Positions 56,174 to 64,000 of a stretch of DNA of 64,000 nt are shown in pieces. A program made the position numbers and the translations under genes. This DNA is from GCA-003244245 sp963823755 (GTDB lineage Bacteria > Actinomycetota > Actinomycetes > Mycobacteriales > Pseudonocardiaceae). The number at the start of each line of letters is the position of its first letter. Positions within the stretch are counted from its first letter, which is position 1. The notes under the pieces were generated by a model that was not told the origin of the DNA, did not search any database, and saw only the letters and a program-made list of their open reading frames with translations. The stretch lies in the NCBI GenBank assembly GCA_963823755.1, contig CAWGMP010000023.1, positions 186,001 through 250,000 on the forward strand, written 5' to 3'.

Positions 56174-57655
56174 ATGAGCGTCGCTGCCCGGCTGTTGTTC
56201 GCGTTCGACAACTCCTTCGTGCGTGAACTGGAAGGCCTGTACGAGCCGTGGCACGCGACACCGGCGCCTGCACCCCGGCTGTTGGCGCTCAACGAGGAGC
56301 TGGCCACCGAGCTGGGTGTCGATGCCGATGAGCTCAGAGCAGCTGACGGTGTCGCCGTCTTGGTCGGCAACGCCACGCCCGACGGGGCGTCGCCGGTAGC
56401 GCAGGCCTATGCCGGCCATCAGTTCGGTGGGTTTGTGCCCAGCCTCGGCGATGGCCGAGCGCTCCTGCTCGGCGAGGTGCTCGACGTGTACCGACGCCGT
56501 CGCGACCTGCACCTGAAGGGCTCGGGACGCACACCGTTCGCACGAGGTGGTGATGGGAAGGCACCCGTCGGTCCGATGCTGCGTGAGTACGCGATCGGCG
56601 AGGCGATGCACGCGCTGGGCATCCCCACTACCCGGGCGCTCGCTGTGGTGGCGACCGGCGATCACGTCGCGCGAGACACGGTATTGCCCGGCGCGGTGCT
56701 CACCCGGGTCGCGGCGAGCCATATCCGGGTGGGCACGTTTCAGTACGCAGCAACCCACGATGGGTCGACGCTCGTGCGGCGCCTCGCCGATTACGCCATC
56801 GCGCGTCACCACCCCCATGCGGTCGAGGCGCAGAACCCGTACCTCGCGTTTTTCGACAGCGTCGTCGACGCCCAGGCATCGCTGGTCGCTCACTGGATGC
56901 TCGTCGGGTTCATCCACGGCGTCATGAACACCGACAACATGACGATCTCCGGCGAGACCATCGACTACGGTCCGTGCGCATTCATGGATGCCTTCGACCC
57001 CGCCACCGTGTTCAGTTCGATTGATCACGGCGGCCGCTACGCATACGGCAACCAGCCGCGCATCGCGCAGTGGAACCTGGCGCGGTTGGCCCAGACATTG
57101 CTGCCCCTGTTCCACGTCGAGACCGATACGGCACGTGCGGCGGCCACCGACGTGCTGCAGTCGTTCCCCGACCGCTACGACGAGTACTGGAACCACGGAA
57201 TGCGCACCAAGTTGGGTGTGGCAGATGCCCCACGACCCGACGCCACGCTGATCGACGACCTACTGGCGCTGCTGCATGCACAGAAAGTCGACTTCACCTC
57301 ATGCTTCCGGGCGCTGTCGTCGGCAGTACGCGGAGACGCGGCACCTGCGCGATCGCTCTTCGCCGAACCCTGCGCCTTCGACGCGTGGGCGGACCGTTGG
57401 CGGGCACAGCTGTCGTCCCAAGCGTCTGACCCACGGGCGATCGCGGAAGCAATGGACCGGGTCAATCCTGTCTACATCCCGCGAAACCACCAGATGGAGC
57501 AAGCGCTGGCCGCGGCGAGCGCCGGGGACCTAGGACCGTTTAGACGACTACTCGACGTGCTGTCGCAACCGTTCGACGAACGACCCGGTCTGGAGCCATA
57601 CGCCGCACCGGCCCCACCGAGCTTCGGCTCGTATCGCACGTTCTGCGGTACGTGA
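56174..57655 (+). CDS. selO: Protein adenylyltransferase SelO
   Basis: This 493-residue pseudokinase-fold enzyme transfers AMP to Ser, Thr or Tyr of target proteins and links to redox control. Family motifs are clear: VAQAYAGHQFGGFVPSLGDG, GRALLLGEV, LHLKGSGRTPFARGGDGKA and GVMNTDNMTISGETIDYGP (metal-binding Asn and Asp). The C-terminal end YRTFCGT keeps the conserved Cys near the end. The ATG at 56174 matches the usual N terminus (FDNSFVRELEGLYEPW); an open frame extends further upstream but is not coding-like. Confidence 0.92.
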   Translation: MSVAARLLFAFDNSFVRELEGLYEPWHATPAPAPRLLALNEELATELGVDADELRAADGVAVLVGNATPDGASPVAQAYAGHQFGGFVPSLGDGRALLLGEVLDVYRRRRDLHLKGSGRTPFARGGDGKAPVGPMLREYAIGEAMHALGIPTTRALAVVATGDHVARDTVLPGAVLTRVAASHIRVGTFQYAATHDGSTLVRRLADYAIARHHPHAVEAQNPYLAFFDSVVDAQASLVAHWMLVGFIHGVMNTDNMTISGETIDYGPCAFMDAFDPATVFSSIDHGGRYAYGNQPRIAQWNLARLAQTLLPLFHVETDTARAAATDVLQSFPDRYDEYWNHGMRTKLGVADAPRPDATLIDDLLALLHAQKVDFTSCFRALSSAVRGDAAPARSLFAEPCAFDAWADRWRAQLSSQASDPRAIAEAMDRVNPVYIPRNHQMEQALAAASAGDLGPFRRLLDVLSQPFDERPGLEPYAAPAPPSFGSYRTFCGT

Positions 57656-58045
57656 CCACGCACCGGGTCCACCGGCCAACTTGATCACAGGTGCGGCGAG
57701 CCCGATGACTGCCAGCGTCCCTCCGGGGCAGAGCAGATCGCGCCTGCGCCCGAGCGCCGCCTCGGCGTCCATGTGGTGCAGCGTGGCGATCGAGGCGATG
57801 GCGTCGAACGAGTTGGGCTTGAAGGGGAATGTCAGGAAGTCGCCGAGCAGGTAGTCGATGCGTGAGCCGGGATCCTGCTGCCGGGCGAGGTTGATGCTGG
57901 CCGGGTCGGCGTCGATTGCGGTGACCTGCGGCACGACTGCCCGCAGCTCGCGGGTGAGCGTACCCTCACCGCAGCCGACGTCGAGGGCCCGCTGGGGGTG
58001 GCCGTGGATCGCATCGAAGATCACCGGGTGGTAATGGGTGAGCAT
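57548..58045 (-). CDS. Truncated class I SAM-dependent methyltransferase
   Basis: The first 125 residues show the methyltransferase fold: ALDVGCGEGTLTRELRA (motif I), VTAIDADPASINLARQQ (motif II), DAIASIATLHHMD and PGGTLAVIGLAAP. After that the frame has no family-like sequence and runs antisense into the 3' end of selO. Full proteins of this type are about 200 residues or more. The C-terminal third is therefore lost and activity is doubtful. It starts 4 bases after the permease stop, in one leftward unit. Confidence 0.6.
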   Translation of the reverse strand: MLTHYHPVIFDAIHGHPQRALDVGCGEGTLTRELRAVVPQVTAIDADPASINLARQQDPGSRIDYLLGDFLTFPFKPNSFDAIASIATLHHMDAEAALGRRRDLLCPGGTLAVIGLAAPVIKLAGGPGAWSRTAERAIRAEARWGRCGVWLQTGSFVERLRQHVE

Positions 58046-58049
58046 GCCG

Positions 58050-59285
58050 TTAGCGATGGTGCCGGTCGCTCGCGGGGGGTTCGCTGGGCGGGGCGGATTC
58101 CCCTGCAGTTGTGTTCAGGTGGGAGTGGTCGTGCTCAGCCGCGGCATCGGGTAAGCCACCCATCATGCGCAGCATGGCGATCCCTCCGGTGCGCACGAAC
58201 CTCAGGACGAGCACTGCCGCCAGAATCAGGAAGACGATGTTGAGCCAGGTAGTGTAGTTCCACGAGATGCCCTCGGCCATCACCCTCGCCGAGCGTTGGG
58301 CGGGAATCAGCCCTGTGATCCCGAAGAGGAGTTCAACGAGGTAACCGGCGCCGACCATGGCTGCGTAGAAGGTGCCCAGCAGCGCCAGTGCCATCCGGGT
58401 TCCGTAGTAACGCCGATAGATGCTGAGGATCGGCAGAATCAGCAGGTCGGCGACGATGAACGCGACCACGCCGCCGAAGCTGATGCCACCATTCCACAAC
58501 ACCGCCGCCAGTGGGACGTTTCCGATCGAGCAGACGAAGGACAGGATCGCCACGACTGGACCCACGATCGGTCCCCACAACGCCGAGACCACTGGGTGAT
58601 CGGTGAAGAACAAAGCACGCCACCACGATTCGGGTACCCAGGCGCCGACGGCCCCGGCGATGAGCAAGCCGATCACGAGATCACGCAGGATCGCGGCCCA
58701 CTCCATGACGAACACGTGCGCCACCGCCGTGAACCCCTGCGCCGAGCCCAGCCTGGCCCAGAACGAGCCCTCGGCCGCAACGGACATGTCCATCGCGGCG
58801 TGGCCCTCCATCGAGCCGGCGAGGCCCTTGTCGGCCTGCTCGCGGGCCTTGTCGATCAGCTGCTTGCGGACGAAAAGCCGGAACAGCACAGTGACTAGCA
58901 CGATCATGATCGGGCCACCGACGAACTCGGCGGCGGTAAACTGCCAGCCCAACAACAGTGCCAGGATCACACCCATCTCGATCACCAGGTTGGTGGAGCC
59001 GATCTCGAAGGCCATCGCCGCAGTGAAGTTCGCGCCCTTGCGGAACAATGCCCGGGCCAACGCCACCGCGGCGTAGGAGCACGACGAGGACGCCGCCCCC
59101 AAGGCGGCGGCGACCGCGAGGGTGCGGGGACGGTCGTCACCGAGCAGCCGCACGATCGTCGACTTTCGCACCACCGCCTGCACCACCGCGGACAGGGCGA
59201 ACCCGAGGATCAACGCCCACAGGATCTCCCAGGTCATCGACCCCGCCAACGCCAGCGCATGACCGATCGCACCCAAGGAAACCAC
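58050..59285 (-). CDS. ArsP/UPF0718-type permease
   Basis: This protein of about 408-411 residues has about 8-10 membrane helices in the two halves typical of the permease (DUF318) family: GAASSSCSYAAVALARALFR with the SSCSY motif in half one and FVCSIGNVPLAAVLWNGGIS in half two. The conserved Cys residues in each half suggest binding of a thiophilic substrate such as organoarsenical or a metal. The tail is His-rich (DHSHLN). A start at TTG 59276 gives better spacing from AGGAGG than GTG 59285. A CsoR-like palindrome lies just upstream. Confidence 0.82.
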   Translation of the reverse strand: MVSLGAIGHALALAGSMTWEILWALILGFALSAVVQAVVRKSTIVRLLGDDRPRTLAVAAALGAASSSCSYAAVALARALFRKGANFTAAMAFEIGSTNLVIEMGVILALLLGWQFTAAEFVGGPIMIVLVTVLFRLFVRKQLIDKAREQADKGLAGSMEGHAAMDMSVAAEGSFWARLGSAQGFTAVAHVFVMEWAAILRDLVIGLLIAGAVGAWVPESWWRALFFTDHPVVSALWGPIVGPVVAILSFVCSIGNVPLAAVLWNGGISFGGVVAFIVADLLILPILSIYRRYYGTRMALALLGTFYAAMVGAGYLVELLFGITGLIPAQRSARVMAEGISWNYTTWLNIVFLILAAVLVLRFVRTGGIAMLRMMGGLPDAAAEHDHSHLNTTAGESAPPSEPPASDRHHR

Positions 59286-59293
59286 CTCCTCAA

Positions 59294-59310
59294 ATACCCA
59301 ACAGGGGTAT
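59294..59310. promoter_or_regulatory. CsoR-like operator palindrome
   Basis: ATACCC-AACAG-GGGTAT is a palindrome of the type bound by CsoR/RcnR-family metal sensors (TACCC with a G-rich partner GGGTA). It lies 9 bases upstream of the permease start, overlapping the likely promoter or leader, so metal-responsive control is inferred. Confidence 0.55.
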
Positions 59311-59529
59311 CACTTGGTGGGGACTGTAGTCCTCGGGATCACGGTTTAACACGGTGTCGCGCATGACGTTCGCCGCCGTCGTGCGGATGTTCTCGCCCCG
59401 CTCATGCCCAGCGCCGCGGGCGGGCGGTGGACCGGAGATGCCACTGTCTTTGCCGCTGGGCACCGACCGCGGTGGGCCGGGCGGTCGTCGACAGAGGCTG
59501 GGCCGGCGTGTTCGGCCTCGCCCGGTCAA

Positions 59530-59703
59530 ACTTTTTCCCCACAGCAGCTACTGGAGCAGGTATGGGACTCGTCAGGGCACTGGCAGATGCCCTCAACTGT
59601 GGCCGAACACATCTATCGGGTACGCCGCAAACTCGTCACCCACGACGTGACAGCGCCCCGGATCACCACCGTCCGCGGGTTCGGATATCGACTGGACCCG
59701 TGA
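59530..59703 (+). pseudogene. C-terminal remnant of an OmpR-type response regulator
   Basis: QQLLEQVWDSSGHWQMPSTV followed by AEHIYRVRRKL and ITTVRGFGYRLDP is the winged-helix C terminus of OmpR/PhoB regulators. The receiver domain and the first part of the winged helix are absent from the upstream sequence in any frame. The fragment ends 7 bases before the hybrid kinase gene, so it was probably the kinase's original partner. Confidence 0.6.
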
Positions 59704-59710
59704 CCACGAC

Positions 59711-61423
59711 ATGAGCCAGAACATGACCGCCGACGACCCCCGCCCCGGGCTGGACTACCAGCAGCTGTTCGACGCCACCCCGACGCCCTATCTCGTGCTG
59801 GACGCGCACCTGACCATCGTCGCGGTCAACGAGGCATACCTGGCCGCGACCGCCACCGACCGGAACGCTCTGCTCGGGCAGCCGATCTTCGAGGCGTTCC
59901 CCGACAACCCGGCCGATCCCACCGCAGACGGAGTCCACAACTTACGCCGCTCCCTGGAAACCGTCCTGGCCACCGGGCAAGCCAACACCATGGCACTGCA
60001 ACGCTACGACATCCCGATCGACCGCACCGACGCGGGCAGACACTTCGTCGAGCGGTACTGGAGCCCGATCAACACACCCGTACTAGACGACAACGGAGAA
60101 CTCACTCACATCATCCACCGTGTCGAAGACGTCACCGAATTCGTTCAACTTCACGGGGTCGACCCCAACCAGCAACGCGCGGCCGCCGAGCTACAGATGC
60201 GGGCTAAGTACATGGAGGCCGACCTGTTCGTCCGGGCCCGCGAGCTGCAGGACGTCAACCAGCAGCTCCGCGAAGCCTATGAGGATCTGGCAACAGCCGA
60301 CCAGACACTGCACGAGCAGCAACACGCCAAAGACCGGTTCATCGCCACCTTGTCCCATGAACTGCGCAACCCGCTCGCCGCAGTCCTGGCCGCCACCGAA
60401 CTGCTCGCCCTGGACATCACCGATCATCCCGCCCTTGCCGTGCTCGAACGGCAGGTCACCGCCCTTGTTCGGATGACCGACGATCTACTCGACGCCAGCC
60501 GCGCGCTGACCGGCCGACTAGAGGTGGCACGGCGACCCCTGGATCTGCGGACCACAATCGATGCCGCAGTCCACGACATCCGACCCGACTACGCACGAAC
60601 GGATCGAACACTGCAGCTCTCGCTTCCCACCCAACCAGTCCCCATCAACGGGGACAGCATCAGACTCTCCCAGATGCTCGGCAACCTGCTGAGCAACGCA
60701 CGCAAATACACCCACCCCGGCGGGACCGTCCACGTCAAACTCACCAAAAAGACCGGTCAGGCCGTGCTGACCATACGAGATAACGGCATCGGATTCGAAC
60801 CCACCACAGCCGACAAACTGTTCGAGGTCTTCGCCCGAGCAGTACCATCGGGAATGACCGACGCAGGCGGCCTAGGCCTCGGTCTCGCCATAGTCCGCAG
60901 CATCGTCGAACTCCACGGCGGTACCGTCACCGCCCACAGCAAAGGCCCCGCCACAGGCGCAGAATTCCGCGTCCAGCTCCCCCTGACCCACCTGCTCGAC
61001 TCCCACCCGACACGACCCCAGACTCAACCCCAGACCCCAACAGCACGACACACGCTCATCATCGAAGACAACATCGACCTAGCCGCTACCTACCAGACAC
61101 TGCTGGAACGCCGAGGCCACCACGTCACAGTCGCCCACACCGGCAACGACGGGCTCACCGCCGCCCACCACCAGCACTTCGACCTCGTACTCTGCGACCT
61201 CGGGCTACCCGACATCACCGGATACGAAGTAGCCCGACGTCTCCGCGCCGATCCGAGCCCTCAACCAACCCGCCTCGTCGCTCACTCCGGATACAGCCAA
61301 AACACCGACCGCCAGCAGTCACTACAAGCTGGATTCGACGCACACCTCACCAAACCCATCACCATCAGCGACCTCGAACGACTCCTCAACGAACCCCGCC
61401 CAGCCAGCCCACCTGACCGCTAG
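59711..61423 (+). CDS. Hybrid sensor histidine kinase/response regulator
   Basis: This 570-residue protein has a PAS domain (residues about 15-145, PYLVLDAHLTIVAVNEAYLA), a coiled-coil linker, the HisKA box SHELRNPLAAVL with His216, and an HATPase domain (NLLSNARKYTHPGG, the DNGIGFEP box, GLGLGLAIVRSIVELHGG). A C-terminal receiver follows, with DLVLCDLGLPDI (Asp496), HSGYSQN and LTKPIT. It has no membrane helix, so it senses a cytosolic signal through PAS. The receiver may pass phosphate to an unlinked regulator now that the adjacent one is truncated. Confidence 0.9.
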   Translation: MSQNMTADDPRPGLDYQQLFDATPTPYLVLDAHLTIVAVNEAYLAATATDRNALLGQPIFEAFPDNPADPTADGVHNLRRSLETVLATGQANTMALQRYDIPIDRTDAGRHFVERYWSPINTPVLDDNGELTHIIHRVEDVTEFVQLHGVDPNQQRAAAELQMRAKYMEADLFVRARELQDVNQQLREAYEDLATADQTLHEQQHAKDRFIATLSHELRNPLAAVLAATELLALDITDHPALAVLERQVTALVRMTDDLLDASRALTGRLEVARRPLDLRTTIDAAVHDIRPDYARTDRTLQLSLPTQPVPINGDSIRLSQMLGNLLSNARKYTHPGGTVHVKLTKKTGQAVLTIRDNGIGFEPTTADKLFEVFARAVPSGMTDAGGLGLGLAIVRSIVELHGGTVTAHSKGPATGAEFRVQLPLTHLLDSHPTRPQTQPQTPTARHTLIIEDNIDLAATYQTLLERRGHHVTVAHTGNDGLTAAHHQHFDLVLCDLGLPDITGYEVARRLRADPSPQPTRLVAHSGYSQNTDRQQSLQAGFDAHLTKPITISDLERLLNEPRPASPPDR

Positions 61424-61631
61424 CCGGCTTGATGACGGCGGTGACCGTGTCGTGGCTCAGCGGCGGGCTGTGGGTGGCAGCCGTAACCCGGCTGCGCGCC
61501 CAGCCTGCCCAAGCCGGTGCTCCGCCGATGCAGCAGTTCCTTCGGGACAGGTATCTACTGTTCACCGTGGGCCCTCAGTTAACCGAATAACTCGTGAAAG
61601 CAGTTTGTGACACGTATGGAAGGAGATACCC

Positions 61632-61964
61632 ATGAGCACTGTCGCACTTCTGATCGATCGTCCCGAGGTCACGGCACCGGCCACCTTCGACGCGGTGATC
61701 GTGAACCGGGGAGAGCGGCCCCTGGAGTACGGGCTTGCATACACGATCGAACACTGGGACGGGGAGCGTTGGCAGAAGACCGACCTCGCACCCAAGATCT
61801 TTCCACAGATCGCGTTCATCCTCGGGCCCGGCGAGATCGGCAGGCCGAATACCGTGGAGATACCCACGGACGTCGAGTCTGGCTTCTATCGTGTCACGAA
61901 GGGTGCCACGGAAGAAGGAACCGGCACGGCACTCGAGTTGCACGGGCTGTTCCAGATTCGCTGA
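61632..61964 (+). CDS. Bacterial Ig-like domain protein
   Basis: This 110-residue protein is one beta-sandwich domain: VTAPATFDAVIVNRGERPLE, YGLAYTIEHWDGERWQK, LGPGEIGRPNTVEIPTDV and SGFYRVTKG follow the pattern of single Ig-like domains (Big_14 style) found in envelope proteins. AAGGAG lies 7 bases before the ATG. There is no signal peptide or lipobox, so the location is unclear. Confidence 0.65.
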   Translation: MSTVALLIDRPEVTAPATFDAVIVNRGERPLEYGLAYTIEHWDGERWQKTDLAPKIFPQIAFILGPGEIGRPNTVEIPTDVESGFYRVTKGATEEGTGTALELHGLFQIR

Positions 61965-62327
61965 GTGACACACCGCGCAGCCAACGTCGACGCTCGATCG
62001 GCCGGGTCCGGTGAACGCAGGTCACGCCGAGCTCGGCCGAGCGTTTCGATGAGGCTGTGCCCCGGACCGCCAAGTCTGTGGCCACGTCACAGGTCCCTGT
62101 GACTTCCTGAGCGCATCGAGCAGCGGCAACGGCGCCCATCAGCAGCTGCAAGCAACGCATAACCATGCAGGATGAGTCACCCGCGCGCAACGTCCTCTTC
62201 TGTGGTCAAACCTGATGTGTGCGTGACTGTTATCACTTCGCGTCACCCGCTTGGCACCGGCCGTGGGTGTTATTGCGAGGGACGCTGGTTATTAGCAATG
62301 CTAATGGATCACAACGAGGTGGGCGCG
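61965..62327. other. Intergenic region before asnB
   Basis: No gene is seen. The last 40 bases hold a palindrome (62291-62305) and AACGAGG as the ribosome binding site of the next gene. Confidence 0.5.
62291..62305. promoter_or_regulatory. Palindrome upstream of asparagine synthase
   Basis: ATTAGC-AAT-GCTAAT is a perfect inverted repeat, AT-rich against a GC-rich background, 23 bases before the asnB start. It is a likely operator; the regulator is unknown. Confidence 0.5.
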
Positions 62328-64000
62328 ATGTGCGGGATTACCGGCTGGGTGGACTACGTCCGAGATCTCCGTGACCAGGAGCCGGTGCTGGCCCAGATGG
62401 TGGCCACGATGGCCTGCCGCGGGCCGGACGCGGAAGGGTTGTGGATCGCGCCGCACGTGGCGCTTGGTCACCGGCGGTTGTCGGTGATCGATATCGAGGG
62501 TGGGCGGCAGCCGATGAGCGTGGAGGTCGACGGGCGCACGGTCGCGGCGCTGACCTACAGCGGTGAGGTCTACAACTACCGGGAGCTGCGCGCCGAACTT
62601 GGTACCCACGGGCACCGGTTCCGCACGGAGAGCGACACCGAGGTAGTGCTGCACGCCTATCTGCAGTGGGGTGAGGACTTCGTCGACCGGCTCAACGGGA
62701 TGTATGCCTTCGCGTTGTGGGACATCAACCGCGAGCAGCTAATGCTGGTACGCGACCGGATGGGCATCAAACCGCTGTATTACACCAAAACCGAGCACGG
62801 GCTGCTGTTCGGTTCGGAGCCCAAAGCCATCTTCGCCAACCCACTGATTGAACCCGTGGTCGACGCTGACGGCATGCGGGAGATCCTGGCTTTCGTCAAA
62901 AACCCTGAGCAGGCGGTGTACCGGGACCTGCATGAGCTGCGGCCGGGCTGCCTGCTGAAGATGAGCCGCAAGGGCATCACCGTGCGCCGGTACTGGAAAC
63001 TGGAGGCGCGCGAGCACACCGATGACCTCGACACGACAGTGGCGACCGTGCGGGAGCTGCTCGACGACATCGTCAACCGCCAGTTGATCTCGGACGTACC
63101 GCTGTGCACGCTGCTGTCAGGCGGCCTGGACTCCTCCGCGGTCACCGCGCTCGCGGCACACCAACTCGCCGCTGCCGGGCGTGGTCGGATCCGCTCGTTC
63201 GCGGTGGACTTCACGGGATACGCCGATCACTTCACCGCCGATCCGATGCGCAACACCCCGGACACGCCGTTCGTGCACGAGCTGGCCCGTCACGTCGATG
63301 CTGACCACACTGACATCGTCTTGTCCACGTCGGAGCTGATGGACCCGGCACACCGGGCAGCGGTGGTGCGCGCCAACGACCTCCCGCTCGGCGGGGACAT
63401 GTTCACCTCCCTCTACCTGCTGTTCGCCGCGATCCGGGCCCGTTCGACGGTGGCGTTGTCGGGGGAGTCCGCCGACGAGGTATTCGGCGGTTACCCGTGG
63501 TTTCACGATGCGGCCGCGCGTGCGGATACCTTTCCCTGGCTGGCCGCGATCGGCCGGTTCATGGGCGATGGGGCGAAACCGCAGCAGACGCTGTTCACCG
63601 ACGAGTTGATGTCCGCGTTGGACATTCCGGGTTACCAGGCCGATAGCTACCGCAGCGCGCTGGCCGAGGTGCCGCACACTGGCACCACCGACCCGGTTGA
63701 ACGACGCATGCGGGAGGTTTGCTATTTGCACTTGACCCGGTTCGTGCAGTTCCTGCTGGACCGCAAGGACAGGATGAGCATGGCCAGCGGTCTGGAGGTA
63801 CGGGTACCGTTCTGCGATCATCGGCTGGTGCAGTACGTGTTCAACACCCCCTGGTCGTTCAAGTCCTTCGACGGTCGGGAGAAAAGCTTGCTCCGCGCCG
63901 CCGTGAGGGACGTACTGCCGACCTCGATCGCCGAGCGGAAGAAGAGCCCATACCCCTCCACCCAAGATCCCACTTATGCACACGCACTGCGCGACCAGCT
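62328..64000 (+). CDS. asnB: Asparagine synthase, glutamine-hydrolysing (3' end outside the window)
   Basis: The frame starts MCGITGWVDY, so Cys2 is the glutaminase nucleophile after Met removal. The N-terminal Ntn domain shows MACRGPDAEGLW, LGHRRLSVIDI and SGEVYNYRELR. The synthetase domain has the ATP loop LLSGGLDSSAVTAL and the later SGESADEVFGGYPW and DRKDRMSMASGLEVRVPFCD motifs. It makes asparagine from aspartate, ATP and glutamine, or acts on another carboxylate. The gene runs off the right edge after about 557 codons. Confidence 0.92.
   Translation, partial: MCGITGWVDYVRDLRDQEPVLAQMVATMACRGPDAEGLWIAPHVALGHRRLSVIDIEGGRQPMSVEVDGRTVAALTYSGEVYNYRELRAELGTHGHRFRTESDTEVVLHAYLQWGEDFVDRLNGMYAFALWDINREQLMLVRDRMGIKPLYYTKTEHGLLFGSEPKAIFANPLIEPVVDADGMREILAFVKNPEQAVYRDLHELRPGCLLKMSRKGITVRRYWKLEAREHTDDLDTTVATVRELLDDIVNRQLISDVPLCTLLSGGLDSSAVTALAAHQLAAAGRGRIRSFAVDFTGYADHFTADPMRNTPDTPFVHELARHVDADHTDIVLSTSELMDPAHRAAVVRANDLPLGGDMFTSLYLLFAAIRARSTVALSGESADEVFGGYPWFHDAAARADTFPWLAAIGRFMGDGAKPQQTLFTDELMSALDIPGYQADSYRSALAEVPHTGTTDPVERRMREVCYLHLTRFVQFLLDRKDRMSMASGLEVRVPFCDHRLVQYVFNTPWSFKSFDGREKSLLRAAVRDVLPTSIAERKKSPYPSTQDPTYAHALRDQ

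Overview
The window comes from a high-GC actinobacterium, most probably of the Pseudonocardiaceae (order Pseudonocardiales). The right half (about 29.6 to 48.1 kb) keeps a conserved actinobacterial gene order: Tad-type pilus minor proteins, a DUF1998-type DEAD-box helicase, proton-pumping pyrophosphatase (hppA), topoisomerase I (topA), an MFS protein, DNA polymerase III delta-prime and tRNA-Thr(CGT). It also carries EspG, PPE-like and DUF3558 genes typical of ESX (type VII) accessory loci in this group. The assignment rests on synteny and protein style, not on a search.

From 1 to about 29.47 kb everything looks acquired. The right edge is sharp: a large serine recombinase (27.9-29.4 kb) lies next to a DUF4244 pilin-like gene of which only the 3' part remains, so the DNA to its left appears inserted into that gene. 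Inside this region are a frameshifted deoxyribosyltransferase-like gene, a tRNA-Tyr 3' fragment (old attachment site), an IS30 element, a ParA / small partner / tyrosine recombinase stability module with a repeat-rich low-GC control region, an OLD-like ATPase-TOPRIM gene, a membrane protein plus 2H phosphoesterase pair, a low-GC three-gene operon (divergent DExH helicase, zinc-ribbon protein, unknown protein), decayed regulators and transposases, a peptidase-inhibitor-like protein, a VapBC-like pair, and the remains of an actinobacterial conjugative element (XRE-TPR regulator, small ORFs, frameshifted FtsK/SpoIIIE translocase, Lsr2, DUF3846). Many genes here are frameshifted, whereas core genes to the right are intact, so decay rather than general sequence error is the better reading.

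A second accessory block follows tRNA-Thr (48.1-54 kb): a standalone TIR gene directly upstream of a 1,583-residue TIR-like/NACHT/pentapeptide/WD40 protein. Its 14 nearly identical 42-residue WD40 repeats differ at a few fixed positions, as in repeat-swapping NLR immune receptors. After it come an XRE-TPR regulator broken by an in-frame stop, SelO, a truncated methyltransferase with an ArsP-type permease under a CsoR-like palindrome, a truncated response regulator with a hybrid histidine kinase, an Ig-like protein and the 5' part of asparagine synthase.

The best candidates for undescribed biology are the TIR plus NLR pair (48.7-54.0 kb) and the helicase / zinc-ribbon / unknown operon (9.6-14.0 kb). 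The membrane protein plus 2H phosphoesterase pair (8.1-9.3 kb) and the OLD-like nuclease next to it are secondary candidates.
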